From Candidatus Peregrinibacteria bacterium GW2011_GWA2_33_10 (GTDB taxonomy: Bacteria > Patescibacteriota > Gracilibacteria > UBA1369 > GWC2-33-13), in contig LBOO01000009.1 in NCBI GenBank assembly GCA_000989565.1, positions 1 through 44,170 of the forward strand: a stretch of DNA of 44,170 nucleotides, written 5' to 3'. The notes under the pieces are model-generated. The model had not been told where the DNA came from and searched no databases. It saw only the letters and a list, made by a program, of their open reading frames with translations. A program made the position numbers and the translations under genes. Shown one piece after another: positions 24,801 through 33,849 of this stretch; the first letter of the stretch is position 1; every line of letters begins with the position of its first letter.

Positions 24801-25399
24801 GAGCTTTTAAAGCATTTAAATCTATAGCGATTCCCATTCCTTTAAAAAATATTGATACGGACATGATTATTCCGGCTCAATTTTTGACACGGGTTACAAA
24901 AGAAGGTTTTGGGGAAAATTTATTTCAAAGATTAAGGGAAAATGATAAAAATTTTCCATTAAATTTAAAAAAATATATAAACGCTAAAATTATTATTGCT
25001 GATGAAAATTTTGGCTGCGGATCGAGCCGCGAACACGCGGCTTGGGCTTTGGTTGAATACGGAATTAAAGTTATAATCGCGCCAAGTTTCGCGGATATTT
25101 TTAAGTCAAACAGCGCTAAAAACGGATTGGTTTTGATTGAATTAGAGAGGGAAAAAGTAAAAAATTTGTTAGACAAAGCAGCAAAGGAAAATTTGATGAT
25201 TTTTGTAGATTTAAAAAATCAAATTATTGAAGTTGGAAATGAAAAAGTTAAATTTATTTTTGATGAATTCACTAAGGAGTGTATTTTAAAAGGAATCGAT
25301 GATTTGGGATTTTTATTGGAAAGGCTAAAACAAATTAAGGAGTTTAAGAAGGAAAGAGAGAAAAATTTATTTTATAAAACGGATGGTTGGAATAATTAG
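24797..25399 (+). CDS. leuD: 3-isopropylmalate dehydratase small subunit LeuD
   Basis: A 200-residue swivel-domain subunit that forms the LeuCD heterodimer. It starts with the typical IPLKNIDTDMIIPAQFL and has the conserved FGCGSSREHAAWAL loop (about residues 73-86), which contacts the substrate. Normal length. Start codon overlaps the leuC stop (ATGA), consistent with equimolar coupled translation. Confidence 0.95.
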   Translation: MRAFKAFKSIAIPIPLKNIDTDMIIPAQFLTRVTKEGFGENLFQRLRENDKNFPLNLKKYINAKIIIADENFGCGSSREHAAWALVEYGIKVIIAPSFADIFKSNSAKNGLVLIELEREKVKNLLDKAAKENLMIFVDLKNQIIEVGNEKVKFIFDEFTKECILKGIDDLGFLLERLKQIKEFKKEREKNLFYKTDGWNN

Positions 25400-25468
25400 A
25401 AAAATATTTGATTTATTTTTCTTTTATGTTATAAATTTAACCTTGTTTTTAGAATATAATTTTTTCTC

Positions 25469-26977
25469 TTGGAACAGTTTAGCGCAGCAGCTTATCAGGA
25501 GGCTTATGATTTATGGGTAAGAGAGCAAAATCAAGCTCATGTTGATCGTGAAATTGTGAAGGGGATTTCTATTGATCCTCAAGGCGCTGAGGAAATTGAT
25601 GATGCTTTCTGGATTGAAAAAAAGGAGGATGGTTACGATGTTACTATTAGCATTGCTGATGTAGGATCCCAAATAGAACACGGGAGTCAATTAGATATTG
25701 AGGCGAGAAAAAAAGTAGAAGCTTTGTATGAAAATGAAAAATGTATTGCTACTATTTTTCCAAAAATTTTATCTTCGGATTTATTTTCATTAAACGAAGA
25801 TAAAAGAAGGCCGACTATTTCCGCCTTTATAAAGTTTGATAAAGATTTTGTAGTTCAGAGCATTGAATTTAAAAAAACTTTATTAATTAATGAAAAACAA
25901 TTGAATTATATCCAAGCTGATCAGATGTCCGTAGAAGATGAAAGTACATATTATCAAATATTGAAGAATTCTAAAAAAATTTCCGGCATTTTGTATTGTA
26001 TGCGAAAATTTGGAGTTAGCGCCGCAGAGGCTAGTCCTGCGCCTGATTGTAGGAAAGCTATTCGTGAATTCATGATATTTTTTAACTCAAAAGTCGCGCA
26101 ATTTTTAAAAGAAAAAAATTATCCCGCTATTTTTAGAAATTGCTCCAAGTCCGAAGATTATAGATTATTGCCTAAGGGAAAGACGGGATTATTTAATGTG
26201 GAAGAAAGTCCTCATTGTGATTTTCATGAAGAACTAAAAACTGAATATTTAAGAGCAAGCAGCCCAATACGGGAATATGTATGCTATTTAAATTTAAAAA
26301 TTTTGAGTTTAATTTTGGATGGGAATGAATCTTTTTCAGTTCGCGAGGTTGAGGATTTAATTAAAGCTACGCGATATCCGCAAAAGAAAGATGAATTAAC
26401 CGGATCTTTAAAATCAAGTAATCCCGCGAATTTAAGTGAAAAAAATTTCAGAAAATTACTTTTAGAGATCTATAAAGATTTTGAGTCTTATGGCGCCCTA
26501 GAAAAAGAAATAAACGCACGATTAGATAATACAAATTCATTTACAATTAACGAAAATGAGCTTAATAAAATGGATGATGAAAAATTTGAAGAATTATTGG
26601 AAGATTTCTCTCTTCCTGATTCTGAAATTGAGGGGAAAAAAAAGCTCACTTCAGCAGAGTTGTATTATATAATTTTTGCGAAAGATTATGGGATTTGGAA
26701 GAATTTAAAGATTAAAGCTCTAGAAATTGTTAAAATCAATGAAGATTTATTATCAAACTTTTTTGAACATCTTAAATCGAATAGAAAACTATTTGGAAGG
26801 ATTAACTTTGAGAGTAAAAATGGTGGGAAGTCGTATACTTGTCAGGTTCAACCAGTAAACGGAATTTTTAAAAAGAGTCCGTTAATCGAATCTTTTTCAC
26901 CTTCAATAGCGCAAAAATTGGCATTTGTAGCTTTTTTGGAAACAAATTTGGATTATTTTAGTTTGAATGAAATTTAA
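25469..26977 (+). CDS. Stand-alone RNB-domain (RNase II/R-type) protein
   Basis: A 502-residue protein whose N-terminal ~340 residues are the RNB catalytic domain of 3'-5' exoribonucleases. Visible motifs are SIDPQGAEEIDDAF, the Mg-binding Asp cluster; ISIADVGSQIEHGSQLD; the YLRASSPIREY block that carries the catalytic arginine; and a helical tail. The second Asp of the metal cluster (Asp207 of E. coli RNase II) is Glu here. The usual cold-shock domains and C-terminal S1 domain of RNase II/R are absent, so the substrate channel would be truncated. The start is TTG at 25469; a TATAAT at 25455-25460 leaves only 8 bp before it, so the mRNA may be leaderless. Confidence 0.82.
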   Translation: MEQFSAAAYQEAYDLWVREQNQAHVDREIVKGISIDPQGAEEIDDAFWIEKKEDGYDVTISIADVGSQIEHGSQLDIEARKKVEALYENEKCIATIFPKILSSDLFSLNEDKRRPTISAFIKFDKDFVVQSIEFKKTLLINEKQLNYIQADQMSVEDESTYYQILKNSKKISGILYCMRKFGVSAAEASPAPDCRKAIREFMIFFNSKVAQFLKEKNYPAIFRNCSKSEDYRLLPKGKTGLFNVEESPHCDFHEELKTEYLRASSPIREYVCYLNLKILSLILDGNESFSVREVEDLIKATRYPQKKDELTGSLKSSNPANLSEKNFRKLLLEIYKDFESYGALEKEINARLDNTNSFTINENELNKMDDEKFEELLEDFSLPDSEIEGKKKLTSAELYYIIFAKDYGIWKNLKIKALEIVKINEDLLSNFFEHLKSNRKLFGRINFESKNGGKSYTCQVQPVNGIFKKSPLIESFSPSIAQKLAFVAFLETNLDYFSLNEI

Positions 26978-27017
26978 AATAAAAAACATTGAAATTTAAT
27001 TTTTTGAATGTTAATCT

Positions 27018-27045
27018 TTGACATAGTGAAAAAATTTTTTATGTT
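27018..27045 (+). promoter_or_regulatory. Putative promoter of ilvBN
   Basis: TTGACA (27018-27023), 16-bp spacer, TATGTT (27040-27045). This gives a leader of about 140 nt before ilvB, long compared with other genes here. Confidence 0.5.
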
Positions 27046-27093
27046 TAAATCCAATTTACAAATTCTACTCGTACTCAAATTAAATAAACTCTG

Positions 27094-27149
27094 ATGGGGT
27101 TTTGGATTTTTGTTAATAATTTTAAAGCCTCGTCAAAAAGTAGATGAGG
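27094..27149 (+). promoter_or_regulatory. Possible leader ORF and hairpin upstream of ilvB
   Basis: A 17-codon ORF (27094-27147, MGFWIFVNNFKASSKSR) ends inside a hairpin. Its stem is CCTCGTC (27128-27134) with GATGAGG (27143-27149), including one G-U pair. The layout recalls an attenuator leader, but the peptide has only one Ile, one Val and no Leu, and no T run follows. Weak evidence. Confidence 0.25.
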
Positions 27150-27194
27150 TTATTATAAATTGTTTAAAATTTTTATATCTAACTTTTTCTCAAA

Positions 27195-28898
27195 ATGCAA
27201 GATAGAAAATATACAGTCGCGGATTCGATTTTAGATACTTTGAAAGCTCATAATGTTTCGACGATTTTCGGGTATCCGGGTGGGGCGATTTTACCTTTTT
27301 ATGACGCGCTTCCTTTCCACAAAGACATAAAACATGTTTTAGTGAGGAATGAACAGGGCGCAGCGTTTATGGCTCAAGGGTGGGCAAGAACTCGTAAAGA
27401 AATTGGTGTTTGTTGTGCCACTTCAGGGCCGGGAGCGACGAATTTGGTTACTGGAATTGCTGACGCGCATTTGGATTCGATTCCTATTTTGTGTATTACA
27501 GGGCAAGTTCCTCTTCAAATGATTGGGAAAGATATGTTTCAGGAAGTTGATATGACCGGCGTTACTTTGAATATTACTAAACACAATTTTCTTTTGGAGG
27601 ATCCGTCAAAAGCTGTTTATACGGTTTCTGAAGCAATTAAAATCGCTTTGAGCGGACGTCCGGGACCTGTTCATATTGATGTTCCTAAAGATGTGATGGC
27701 TTGTGAATTTTTAGGGAAACGAGAAATTCCAAATTTGGATTTTTCCGATACTGATCCAATGGATAGAGCCTATAAAGCTTTACCGATTTCAACTTTGGAT
27801 ACTATTTTGAAAGTATTAAATGAGGCTAAAGCTCCGATGTTATTGGTCGGGCATGGCGTGAAACATTCGAATGGAGAGGAAGATTTGAAAAAATTGGTTA
27901 ATAAGTTGGGGATTCCGACTGTTACAACTATTCTGGCAAAAGGTATACTTCATGAAGATGATCCGAATTATATCGGCATGATTGGGATGCATGGATTTTA
28001 TCATTCTAATATGGCAACGCATGAAGCTGATGTTATTTTAAATATCGGTTCGAGATTTGATGATAGGATTGTGGGAAGATATGATGCTTTTGGCAGAAAT
28101 GCAGTGGTTATTCATGTGGATATTGATCTTTCAGAGTTGAACAAAGTCGTGGATACCCAAATTCCTGTTCATAGTGATGCGAAAAAGTTTATTGACCAAT
28201 TGCTTTCTCATCCGGAAATTCAAAAACTTCATATTGAGGACTGGTGGAAGCAAATCAGAAAATGGGAGAAACAGAAAAAATATGAGAAGGAAACAAATAA
28301 TTTTAGCATTAGAAGTTGTCTTTTTGATTTGCAGAATATTATTAATGAAGATCCTGATAAATATATTTTGGTCACTGATGTTGGGCAGCATCAAATGTGG
28401 GCAATGCTTTCTTTGTCAATCCCCCACTCTACTTCATGGCTTACTTCAGGAGGAAGCGGAACAATGGGATTTTCGCTTCCTACAGCTATTGGAGCAGCTT
28501 TTGCTAATCCCAAAAAAACTGTAATATGTGTTTGCGGGGATGGTGGAATTCAAATGAATATACAGGAATTAGCTTTGCTTGCTGAACATAAATTAAATAT
28601 TAAAGTTTTGGTTTTGAATAATAATTATTTGGGAATGGTAAGGCAATGGCAGGAATTATTTTATGATGATAATTATTCAGCTGTTAAGATTTTTAGTCCG
28701 GATTATAAAAAATTAGCACATGCTTACCAAATAAAAGGAGAAACTATTACAAATAAAAAAGATACCAAAGAAATTTTAAACAAATATTTAAAAAACGCCG
28801 AGCCTTGTGTGTTGGAATTTAAAGTAGAAAAAGAAGATAATGTGTTTCCAATGGTGCCCGGAGGCAAAACTTTAGCGGATACTATTATTAATTCTTAA
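27195..28898 (+). CDS. ilvB: Acetolactate synthase large subunit IlvB
   Basis: A 567-residue TPP enzyme. It condenses two pyruvates to acetolactate, or pyruvate with 2-ketobutyrate to acetohydroxybutyrate, the first common step to valine, leucine and isoleucine. Seen: GYPGGAILPFYDAL, catalytic Glu53 (RNEQGAAFMAQGWAR), ATSGPGATNLVTGIADA, and the FAD/central domain. The TPP-binding CGDGGIQMNIQEL with downstream NNNYLGMVRQW is also present. The FAD-type sequence and length fit anabolic AHAS rather than catabolic AlsS. It is followed after 12 bp by the regulatory subunit gene ilvN. Confidence 0.96.
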   Translation: MQDRKYTVADSILDTLKAHNVSTIFGYPGGAILPFYDALPFHKDIKHVLVRNEQGAAFMAQGWARTRKEIGVCCATSGPGATNLVTGIADAHLDSIPILCITGQVPLQMIGKDMFQEVDMTGVTLNITKHNFLLEDPSKAVYTVSEAIKIALSGRPGPVHIDVPKDVMACEFLGKREIPNLDFSDTDPMDRAYKALPISTLDTILKVLNEAKAPMLLVGHGVKHSNGEEDLKKLVNKLGIPTVTTILAKGILHEDDPNYIGMIGMHGFYHSNMATHEADVILNIGSRFDDRIVGRYDAFGRNAVVIHVDIDLSELNKVVDTQIPVHSDAKKFIDQLLSHPEIQKLHIEDWWKQIRKWEKQKKYEKETNNFSIRSCLFDLQNIINEDPDKYILVTDVGQHQMWAMLSLSIPHSTSWLTSGGSGTMGFSLPTAIGAAFANPKKTVICVCGDGGIQMNIQELALLAEHKLNIKVLVLNNNYLGMVRQWQELFYDDNYSAVKIFSPDYKKLAHAYQIKGETITNKKDTKEILNKYLKNAEPCVLEFKVEKEDNVFPMVPGGKTLADTIINS

Positions 28899-28910
28899 AT
28901 TTTTATTAAT

Positions 28911-29396
28911 ATGGCAACAGATATTTATACAAATGAGTTACTCGATAAACAACATTCACTTCGATATATTATGATTTTGGCAAAAAATGTGGTGGGAATT
29001 TTAAATAGAATCGCCTCTTTAATGAGACGAAAACGATATAATATGGAAGAAGTGAGTGTTTCTTTTGATAATAATAATCGGGCGCATATTTTGCTTGCTG
29101 TGGATGGAAGACTTATAGATGTGCAGCATTTGATTAATTTGTTTATGAAATTACATGATGTTTTTGAGGCTTATGATGCTACTTTTCAGAATGAAAAACT
29201 TTATAACGCATTTTATGTTTTGGAAAAAAATGAGAAAAGTTTTAAAGAGTATCCAAAAGATACTGTGCGAATCGTGAAGGTTAATGGTAGTTATAAAGGG
29301 ATTTTTATGGTACCTTTGGAGGAGACTACGGAGTTTTTAAAATTTTTGAGAAGTAGAGGAAGTGATTATGAGCATAGGTTGTTGAGTTTGATTTAG
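28911..29396 (+). CDS. ilvN: Acetolactate synthase small (regulatory) subunit IlvN
   Basis: A 161-residue subunit with an N-terminal ACT domain (YIMILAKNVVGILNRIASLMRRKRYNMEEVSV) and the C-terminal ALS_ss domain. It activates IlvB and carries feedback sensitivity to branched-chain amino acids. Family members usually match the ACT core GVLNRI closely, as here. It lies 12 bp after ilvB, the same transcript. A palindromic repeat follows its stop and may stop transcription. Confidence 0.92.
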   Translation: MATDIYTNELLDKQHSLRYIMILAKNVVGILNRIASLMRRKRYNMEEVSVSFDNNNRAHILLAVDGRLIDVQHLINLFMKLHDVFEAYDATFQNEKLYNAFYVLEKNEKSFKEYPKDTVRIVKVNGSYKGIFMVPLEETTEFLKFLRSRGSDYEHRLLSLI

Positions 29397-29400
29397 GGGT

Positions 29401-29486
29401 CGGAATTCGTAAACCGTAATTCGTAATCCGTAAAAGGAATTTATAATATTTTTTACAATTTACGAATTACGGATTACGGTTTACGA
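29401..29486. repeat. Palindromic cgtaat-type intergenic repeat, copy 3
   Basis: Left half ggaattcgtaaaccgtaattc and following cgtaatccgtaaaaggaattta; right half ttacgaattacggattacgg plus tttacg. It forms a long imperfect hairpin between ilvN and ispH. The cgtaatccgtaaaaggaatt core is shared exactly with the copy inside 40846-41107. Confidence 0.8.
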
Positions 29487-29513
29487 TCTATAGCATTACT
29501 TGATAAATTCATT

Positions 29514-30452
29514 ATGTTAACAAATATATATCTAGCTGAGCCGAGAGGGTTTTGTGCGGGGGTATCCAGAGCGATTCAAATTGTGGAAAAAACTTTGGAA
29601 ATTTTCGGTAGTCCTTTATATGTTCGACATCAAATTGTACATAATAATGATGTTGTTAGAAATTTGAAAAAAAAGGGCGTGAAATTTGTGGAAAATTTGG
29701 AGGAAGTTCCGGAAGGTTCTCTTGTTGTTTTAAGCGCGCATGGAAGTAGTCCTGAAATCAAAGAAGGAGCTTTGAAACGGAATCTTCGTTTGATTGACGC
29801 GACTTGTCCACTAGTGACAAAAGTACATCTGGAAGCAAAAAAATTCGCAAATGACGGTTACAATATTATTTTAATCGGGCATCGCGGGCATCAGGAAGTT
29901 TTGGGAACAATGGGAGTTACTGAAATGGATTTAGTGGAAAATGTTAAGGATATAGAAAAATTAAAAATTAAAAATGAAAAAATCGCTTTTATAACTCAAA
30001 CTACTTTATCAATTGATGATACACGGGAGATAATTGACGTTTTGAAGAAAAAATATCCGAAAATCGTATCCGCTTCAAAAGGAGATATATGTTATGCCAC
30101 TCAAAATCGGCAAAACGCAGTTAAAAAATTAGCATTAAAATGTGAATTGATTTTGGTTATCGGCGCTTCGCATAGTTCCAATTCAATGAGACTTCTGGAA
30201 ACCGCAAAAAGCAGGGGTGTCGAGTCTTATTTAATTGAAAATCATTCTCAAATTAAAAAAATTCGGTTTAATGAGGTTACAAATTTGGGTATTACTGCCG
30301 GGGCATCTGTACCTGAAAAAGTGGTTCAAGAAGTTTTAAAAGAAATAAAAAATATTTTTCCTAAAGCTAAAATTAATAATTTGAAAGTTAGTGAGGAAAA
30401 TATTATTTTCCCTTTGCCGAAAATCGATCTAACTTTGAATAATAATAAGTAA
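29514..30452 (+). CDS. ispH: 4-hydroxy-3-methylbut-2-enyl diphosphate reductase IspH
   Basis: A 312-residue [4Fe-4S] enzyme, last step of the MEP pathway, reducing HMBPP to IPP and DMAPP. Cluster cysteines: Cys14 (GFCAGV), Cys98 (DATCP) and Cys193 (GDICYATQ). Substrate ligands: His43, His76 (SAHG), His126 and Glu128 (HRGHQEV). Length is typical. The N-terminal PRGFCAGVSRAI and QIVHNNDVV motifs are standard. No Shine-Dalgarno motif precedes the ATG. Confidence 0.96.
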   Translation: MLTNIYLAEPRGFCAGVSRAIQIVEKTLEIFGSPLYVRHQIVHNNDVVRNLKKKGVKFVENLEEVPEGSLVVLSAHGSSPEIKEGALKRNLRLIDATCPLVTKVHLEAKKFANDGYNIILIGHRGHQEVLGTMGVTEMDLVENVKDIEKLKIKNEKIAFITQTTLSIDDTREIIDVLKKKYPKIVSASKGDICYATQNRQNAVKKLALKCELILVIGASHSSNSMRLLETAKSRGVESYLIENHSQIKKIRFNEVTNLGITAGASVPEKVVQEVLKEIKNIFPKAKINNLKVSEENIIFPLPKIDLTLNNNK

Positions 30453-30567
30453 TAAGGTATAAAGTACTGTTGATATTATAAAAAGAGAGGTTTTGACAAG
30501 TATTGATTTTTTAATGTTTATTTTGAGAGTGCGGGTGTTTTTGTTGATGGAGAACATTGGTTTAAAA

Positions 30568-31482
30568 TTAATTGGTTTCTGATAAATATTTTTCGCAATC
30601 TATAGCGGCTTTACATCCGTCCGCCGCGGCTGTTATGGCTTGCCGATATCTTTGATCTTCGACATCTCCGGCGATAAACACTCCTTCGACGCTGGAATGT
30701 GTGTTATGCTTTTTAATTAAATATCCATTTTCTTTCATTTCAAGCTGGTCTTTGAATAAGCCGGTTACCGGATTATGTCCGATCGCCAGAAAAAAACCAT
30801 CTACAGGCAGCTGCGAATTTTCGTTTGTTTTATTATTATATAAAAGTAGTTTTTCCACTTTATCTTCTCCGAGTACATCTTTTATTTCGGTATTATAAAT
30901 TATTTCTATTTTTGGATTATTAATGGCTCTATCAGCCATTATTTTACTTGCTCTAAATTGGTCGCGGCGGTGTATCAAATAGACTTTTTTGGCAAATTTT
31001 GTGAGAAAATTTGATTCTTCCATAGCACTGTCTCCTCCTCCGGCTACGGCTACTATTTTTTCGCGGTAAAATGCGCCGTCGCAGGTCGCGCAACTGGAAA
31101 CTCCTTTTCCCCAAAGGCGGGCTTCACCTTCCAATCCCAGTTTTCTCGGTTCTGCGCCTGTCGCGATCACAATGGTTTTCGATTCATATGTTTGTTTGTT
31201 TGTATTTATTTTAAACGGTTTTTCTTGAAAATTTATATTTTTTACATTTTCAAACACTACTTCAGCTCCAAACCTTTTGGCTTGAGATAGCATATTTTGA
31301 ATCAATTGCGGGCCTAAAATTCCATTTTCAAATCCCGGAAAATTTTCAATTTCAGTAGTCCCCATCAATTGACCTCCATAAGGAATTCCCGCGATTATTA
31401 ATGGTCTCAAATCAGCTCTGGCCAAATAAATGGCTGCTGTCAAGCCGGCGGGTCCGGATCCAATTATTATACTATTATACAT
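30568..31482 (-). CDS. trxB: Thioredoxin reductase TrxB
   Basis: A 304-residue flavoprotein that reduces thioredoxin with NADPH. FAD-binding GSGPAGLTAAIYLARA lies at the N-terminus, and the redox pair Cys131-Ala-Thr-Cys134 is followed by Asp. NADPH-binding is AGGGDSAMEE with HRRDQFRAS, and the C-terminal FAD motif is GVFIAGDVEDQRYRQAITAAADG. Normal length and all key residues are present. It could serve the thioredoxin-fold lipoprotein pathway or cytoplasmic thioredoxin. A 75-bp hairpin element lies between it and pgk upstream. Confidence 0.95.
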   Translation of the reverse strand: MYNSIIIGSGPAGLTAAIYLARADLRPLIIAGIPYGGQLMGTTEIENFPGFENGILGPQLIQNMLSQAKRFGAEVVFENVKNINFQEKPFKINTNKQTYESKTIVIATGAEPRKLGLEGEARLWGKGVSSCATCDGAFYREKIVAVAGGGDSAMEESNFLTKFAKKVYLIHRRDQFRASKIMADRAINNPKIEIIYNTEIKDVLGEDKVEKLLLYNNKTNENSQLPVDGFFLAIGHNPVTGLFKDQLEMKENGYLIKKHNTHSSVEGVFIAGDVEDQRYRQAITAAADGCKAAIDCEKYLSETN

Positions 31483-31512
31483 AATTAAATATTTGTTATC
31501 GAATCATTATTT

Positions 31513-31587
31513 GAGAGTGTTCAAAAAGTACCATCTGCGGATTTTTTTTCAAAGAAAAGCCACATCCGGCACTTTTTGAACACTCTC
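31513..31587. repeat. 75-bp near-perfect hairpin element, MITE- or terminator-like
   Basis: The ends gagagtgttcaaaaagt and actttttgaacactctc pair over 17 bp; further partly matching bases continue inward (acc-atctgcgg against ccacatcc-ggc). It lies between pgk and trxB, both on the minus strand. It could end the pgk transcript, but the sharp terminal inverted repeat is more like a small transposon-derived element. Confidence 0.65.
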
Positions 31588-31655
31588 TTGTATTTCATGT
31601 TTGAAGTTTTTATTATCATTTTTTATTTTGTCAAGTTGATTAATTCAACACTCTA

Positions 31656-32846
31656 CTATTTGAAAAGTGGTTTTATTCCGGGCAATTCTTTGCCGGACAA
31701 GAAATCAAGCATTGCGCCGCCACCTGTGGAAACATGCGTATACTTATCAAAACCGATATTAAATCTTTCCAATGCTTCCAGAGTATCTCCACCACCTAAA
31801 ATCGTGAGCGCTTTTGATTTGGCAATTTCTTGAGCTACGAGCTTTGTGCCGTTTTCAAACGGTTTACATTCTGATAATCCCATTGGACCATTCCAAATAA
31901 TTGTATTTGATTTTTGAATAATTTGATGAATACGGGTTCGAGTCATTGGTCCAATATCCAAAATCCTCATATCGCCTTCAATATCCTTAATCGGCATTTC
32001 CAAAGTTTCAGCGTTATCTTTAATTTCACTCGCCACTATAGCATCTTTCGGCAAAATAAACTTGTGATTATTTTTTTCAGCCTGGAGCATTATCTCTTGA
32101 GCTATTTCTTTTTTATCTTTTTCATATAAAGAATCCCCAATATTATAACCACAAGCCGCAAGAAAGGTATTAGCCAGACCTCCTCCAATTATGAAATTGT
32201 CAGCTTTGTTTATGAAATTCTTTAATATATCGATTTTAGTTTCGATTTTCGCTCCACCCATGATGATAGTTACAGGTGGTTTTGGATTATTCAAGGCTTT
32301 TGTCAATTCAACGATTTCTTTTTCCAATAATAATCCTGCGTAAGAATCCATATATTTTGTAATCCCTGCGACAGAAGCATCTTCTCTATGGCATACTCCA
32401 AAAGCGTCATTAACATAAATATCTCCCAAATCAGATAAGATTTTTGCAAATTCCGGATTATTTTCTTGTTCTTCTTTATGAAAACGAATATTTTCCAGCA
32501 TTAAAATTTCTTGATCCTTCAGGTTTTTCACTTGCTCTTCAACTTCTTTGCCTACGCATTTATCAATAAATTGTACTTTTTCATTTAATAATTCCGATAA
32601 ATTTGCGGCAACTTTTTCCAATGAAAGCTTTTTACTTGGTGTCCCTTCAGGACGTCCCAGATGAGATATAAGTATAATTTTCGACTTTTGCTTCAATAAA
32701 TATTCAATGGTGGGTAATGATGCTTTTATTCGAGAATTATCAGTAATTTCACCTGTTTCTTTATTCAGTGGCACATTAAAATCAACACGCATTAAAACTT
32801 TTTTACTTTCCAAGTTTACTCCTTGAAGAGTTTTTAATTTTTTCAT
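31656..32846 (-). CDS. pgk: Phosphoglycerate kinase Pgk
   Basis: A 396-residue glycolytic kinase (1,3-bisphosphoglycerate + ADP to 3-phosphoglycerate + ATP). Seen: VLMRVDFNVPL near the N-terminus, ISHLGRPEG, NDAFGVCHREDAS, the hinge/lysine region IIMGGAKIETKI, NGPMGLSE and C-terminal GGGDTLEAL with STGGGAMLDFLSG. Full length. On the minus strand a TATAAT stands at 32897-32892, about 45 bp upstream of the ATG, and the divergent HAD gene starts at 32971. Confidence 0.97.
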   Translation of the reverse strand: MKKLKTLQGVNLESKKVLMRVDFNVPLNKETGEITDNSRIKASLPTIEYLLKQKSKIILISHLGRPEGTPSKKLSLEKVAANLSELLNEKVQFIDKCVGKEVEEQVKNLKDQEILMLENIRFHKEEQENNPEFAKILSDLGDIYVNDAFGVCHREDASVAGITKYMDSYAGLLLEKEIVELTKALNNPKPPVTIIMGGAKIETKIDILKNFINKADNFIIGGGLANTFLAACGYNIGDSLYEKDKKEIAQEIMLQAEKNNHKFILPKDAIVASEIKDNAETLEMPIKDIEGDMRILDIGPMTRTRIHQIIQKSNTIIWNGPMGLSECKPFENGTKLVAQEIAKSKALTILGGGDTLEALERFNIGFDKYTHVSTGGGAMLDFLSGKELPGIKPLFK

Positions 32847-32970
32847 GATTTTGCTATTAAAATCTTTTTTTCCATTATCAGAATTTTTTGCATTATAAGC
32901 AAGTAGAAGTTTTAAAAAATTGAAATTTGTGTTAGAATGAAAAGATATTTAACAAATTTTCAATTTTCTT

Positions 32971-33849
32971 ATGCTAAAAATTCTTTTTTCAGATATTGAC
33001 GGAACCATTGCTCATTATCCAAAACACTTTTCAACTTTCGGCGAAATTTTATCAGAGGATGAAAGCAGTATGAAAGCGGTTTATTTGGATAAAATAACTT
33101 TCAAAAAAAGAGTATGCAATATTTTAAAATCCGCTACTTCAGGAAACGCATATGTTTCACTCAAAACAATCAATTTAATTGAGCAATTAAAGCAAAAAGG
33201 CGTAATTTTTGTAATGATTTCAGGCGTGCGGAAATCAACCTTTTTTGAAAGAATTCCATTTTTACCAAAGGCGGATGTATGGATTATGGAAAACGGCGGT
33301 AGAATTTATGTTAATGAAATTTTAGATAAAAAATGGAATCAAAGATTCTTTGAGGTTACAGGTGATATTGAAACTGATTTACCCCCTGAAAAAAGAATCG
33401 GAATTTTATGGGACTTTTATCGCGAACTGATAGGCAGAGGCTGGGTGATTGACACTAATAGTTATAGTGCTAATTTTCGAATAAGTTTAAAACAGAATCC
33501 GGACAAAATGCAGGAAGATATTGATAAATTGCAAAAAGAAGTACCACCATTAATCACCACGGCTCACAATTTGGGAAAAGCGGATTTTTATCCTGAAATT
33601 TCGGGAAAAGGCAACGCGGTAAAATATATTTTGGAAAAATTCAATATAAGAATAGAAGAAAGCGCTGCTTGCATGGATGATGATAATGATCTTCCAATGA
33701 CCTCGGCGGTTGGAAAAGTTTATTTACCAGGAATAACAAGTGAAAGTGTGAGAGAAGCTTTAAAAAGGCATTCTGATTGGGTTGTGTCGAAAAATAAGGG
33801 AATTTTGGGAACTGAAGAAGTTTTGGAAAAGATTTTGAACGAATTATGA
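32971..33849 (+). CDS. HAD-superfamily (Cof-like) phosphatase
   Basis: A 292-residue hydrolase. Motif I is FSDIDGT with nucleophile Asp8 and acid Asp10; motif II is the Ser in MISGVRKS. The Lys of motif III lies in SGKGNAVKYIL and motif IV is MDDDNDLPM. A C2-type cap between motifs II and III places it with the Cof/sugar- and mannosylglycerate-phosphate phosphatases. The substrate is unknown. A good extended -10 (TGTTAGAAT, about 32932-32940) lies upstream. Its end overlaps the convergent methyltransferase gene by 6 bp. Confidence 0.85.
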   Translation: MLKILFSDIDGTIAHYPKHFSTFGEILSEDESSMKAVYLDKITFKKRVCNILKSATSGNAYVSLKTINLIEQLKQKGVIFVMISGVRKSTFFERIPFLPKADVWIMENGGRIYVNEILDKKWNQRFFEVTGDIETDLPPEKRIGILWDFYRELIGRGWVIDTNSYSANFRISLKQNPDKMQEDIDKLQKEVPPLITTAHNLGKADFYPEISGKGNAVKYILEKFNIRIEESAACMDDDNDLPMTSAVGKVYLPGITSESVREALKRHSDWVVSKNKGILGTEEVLEKILNEL

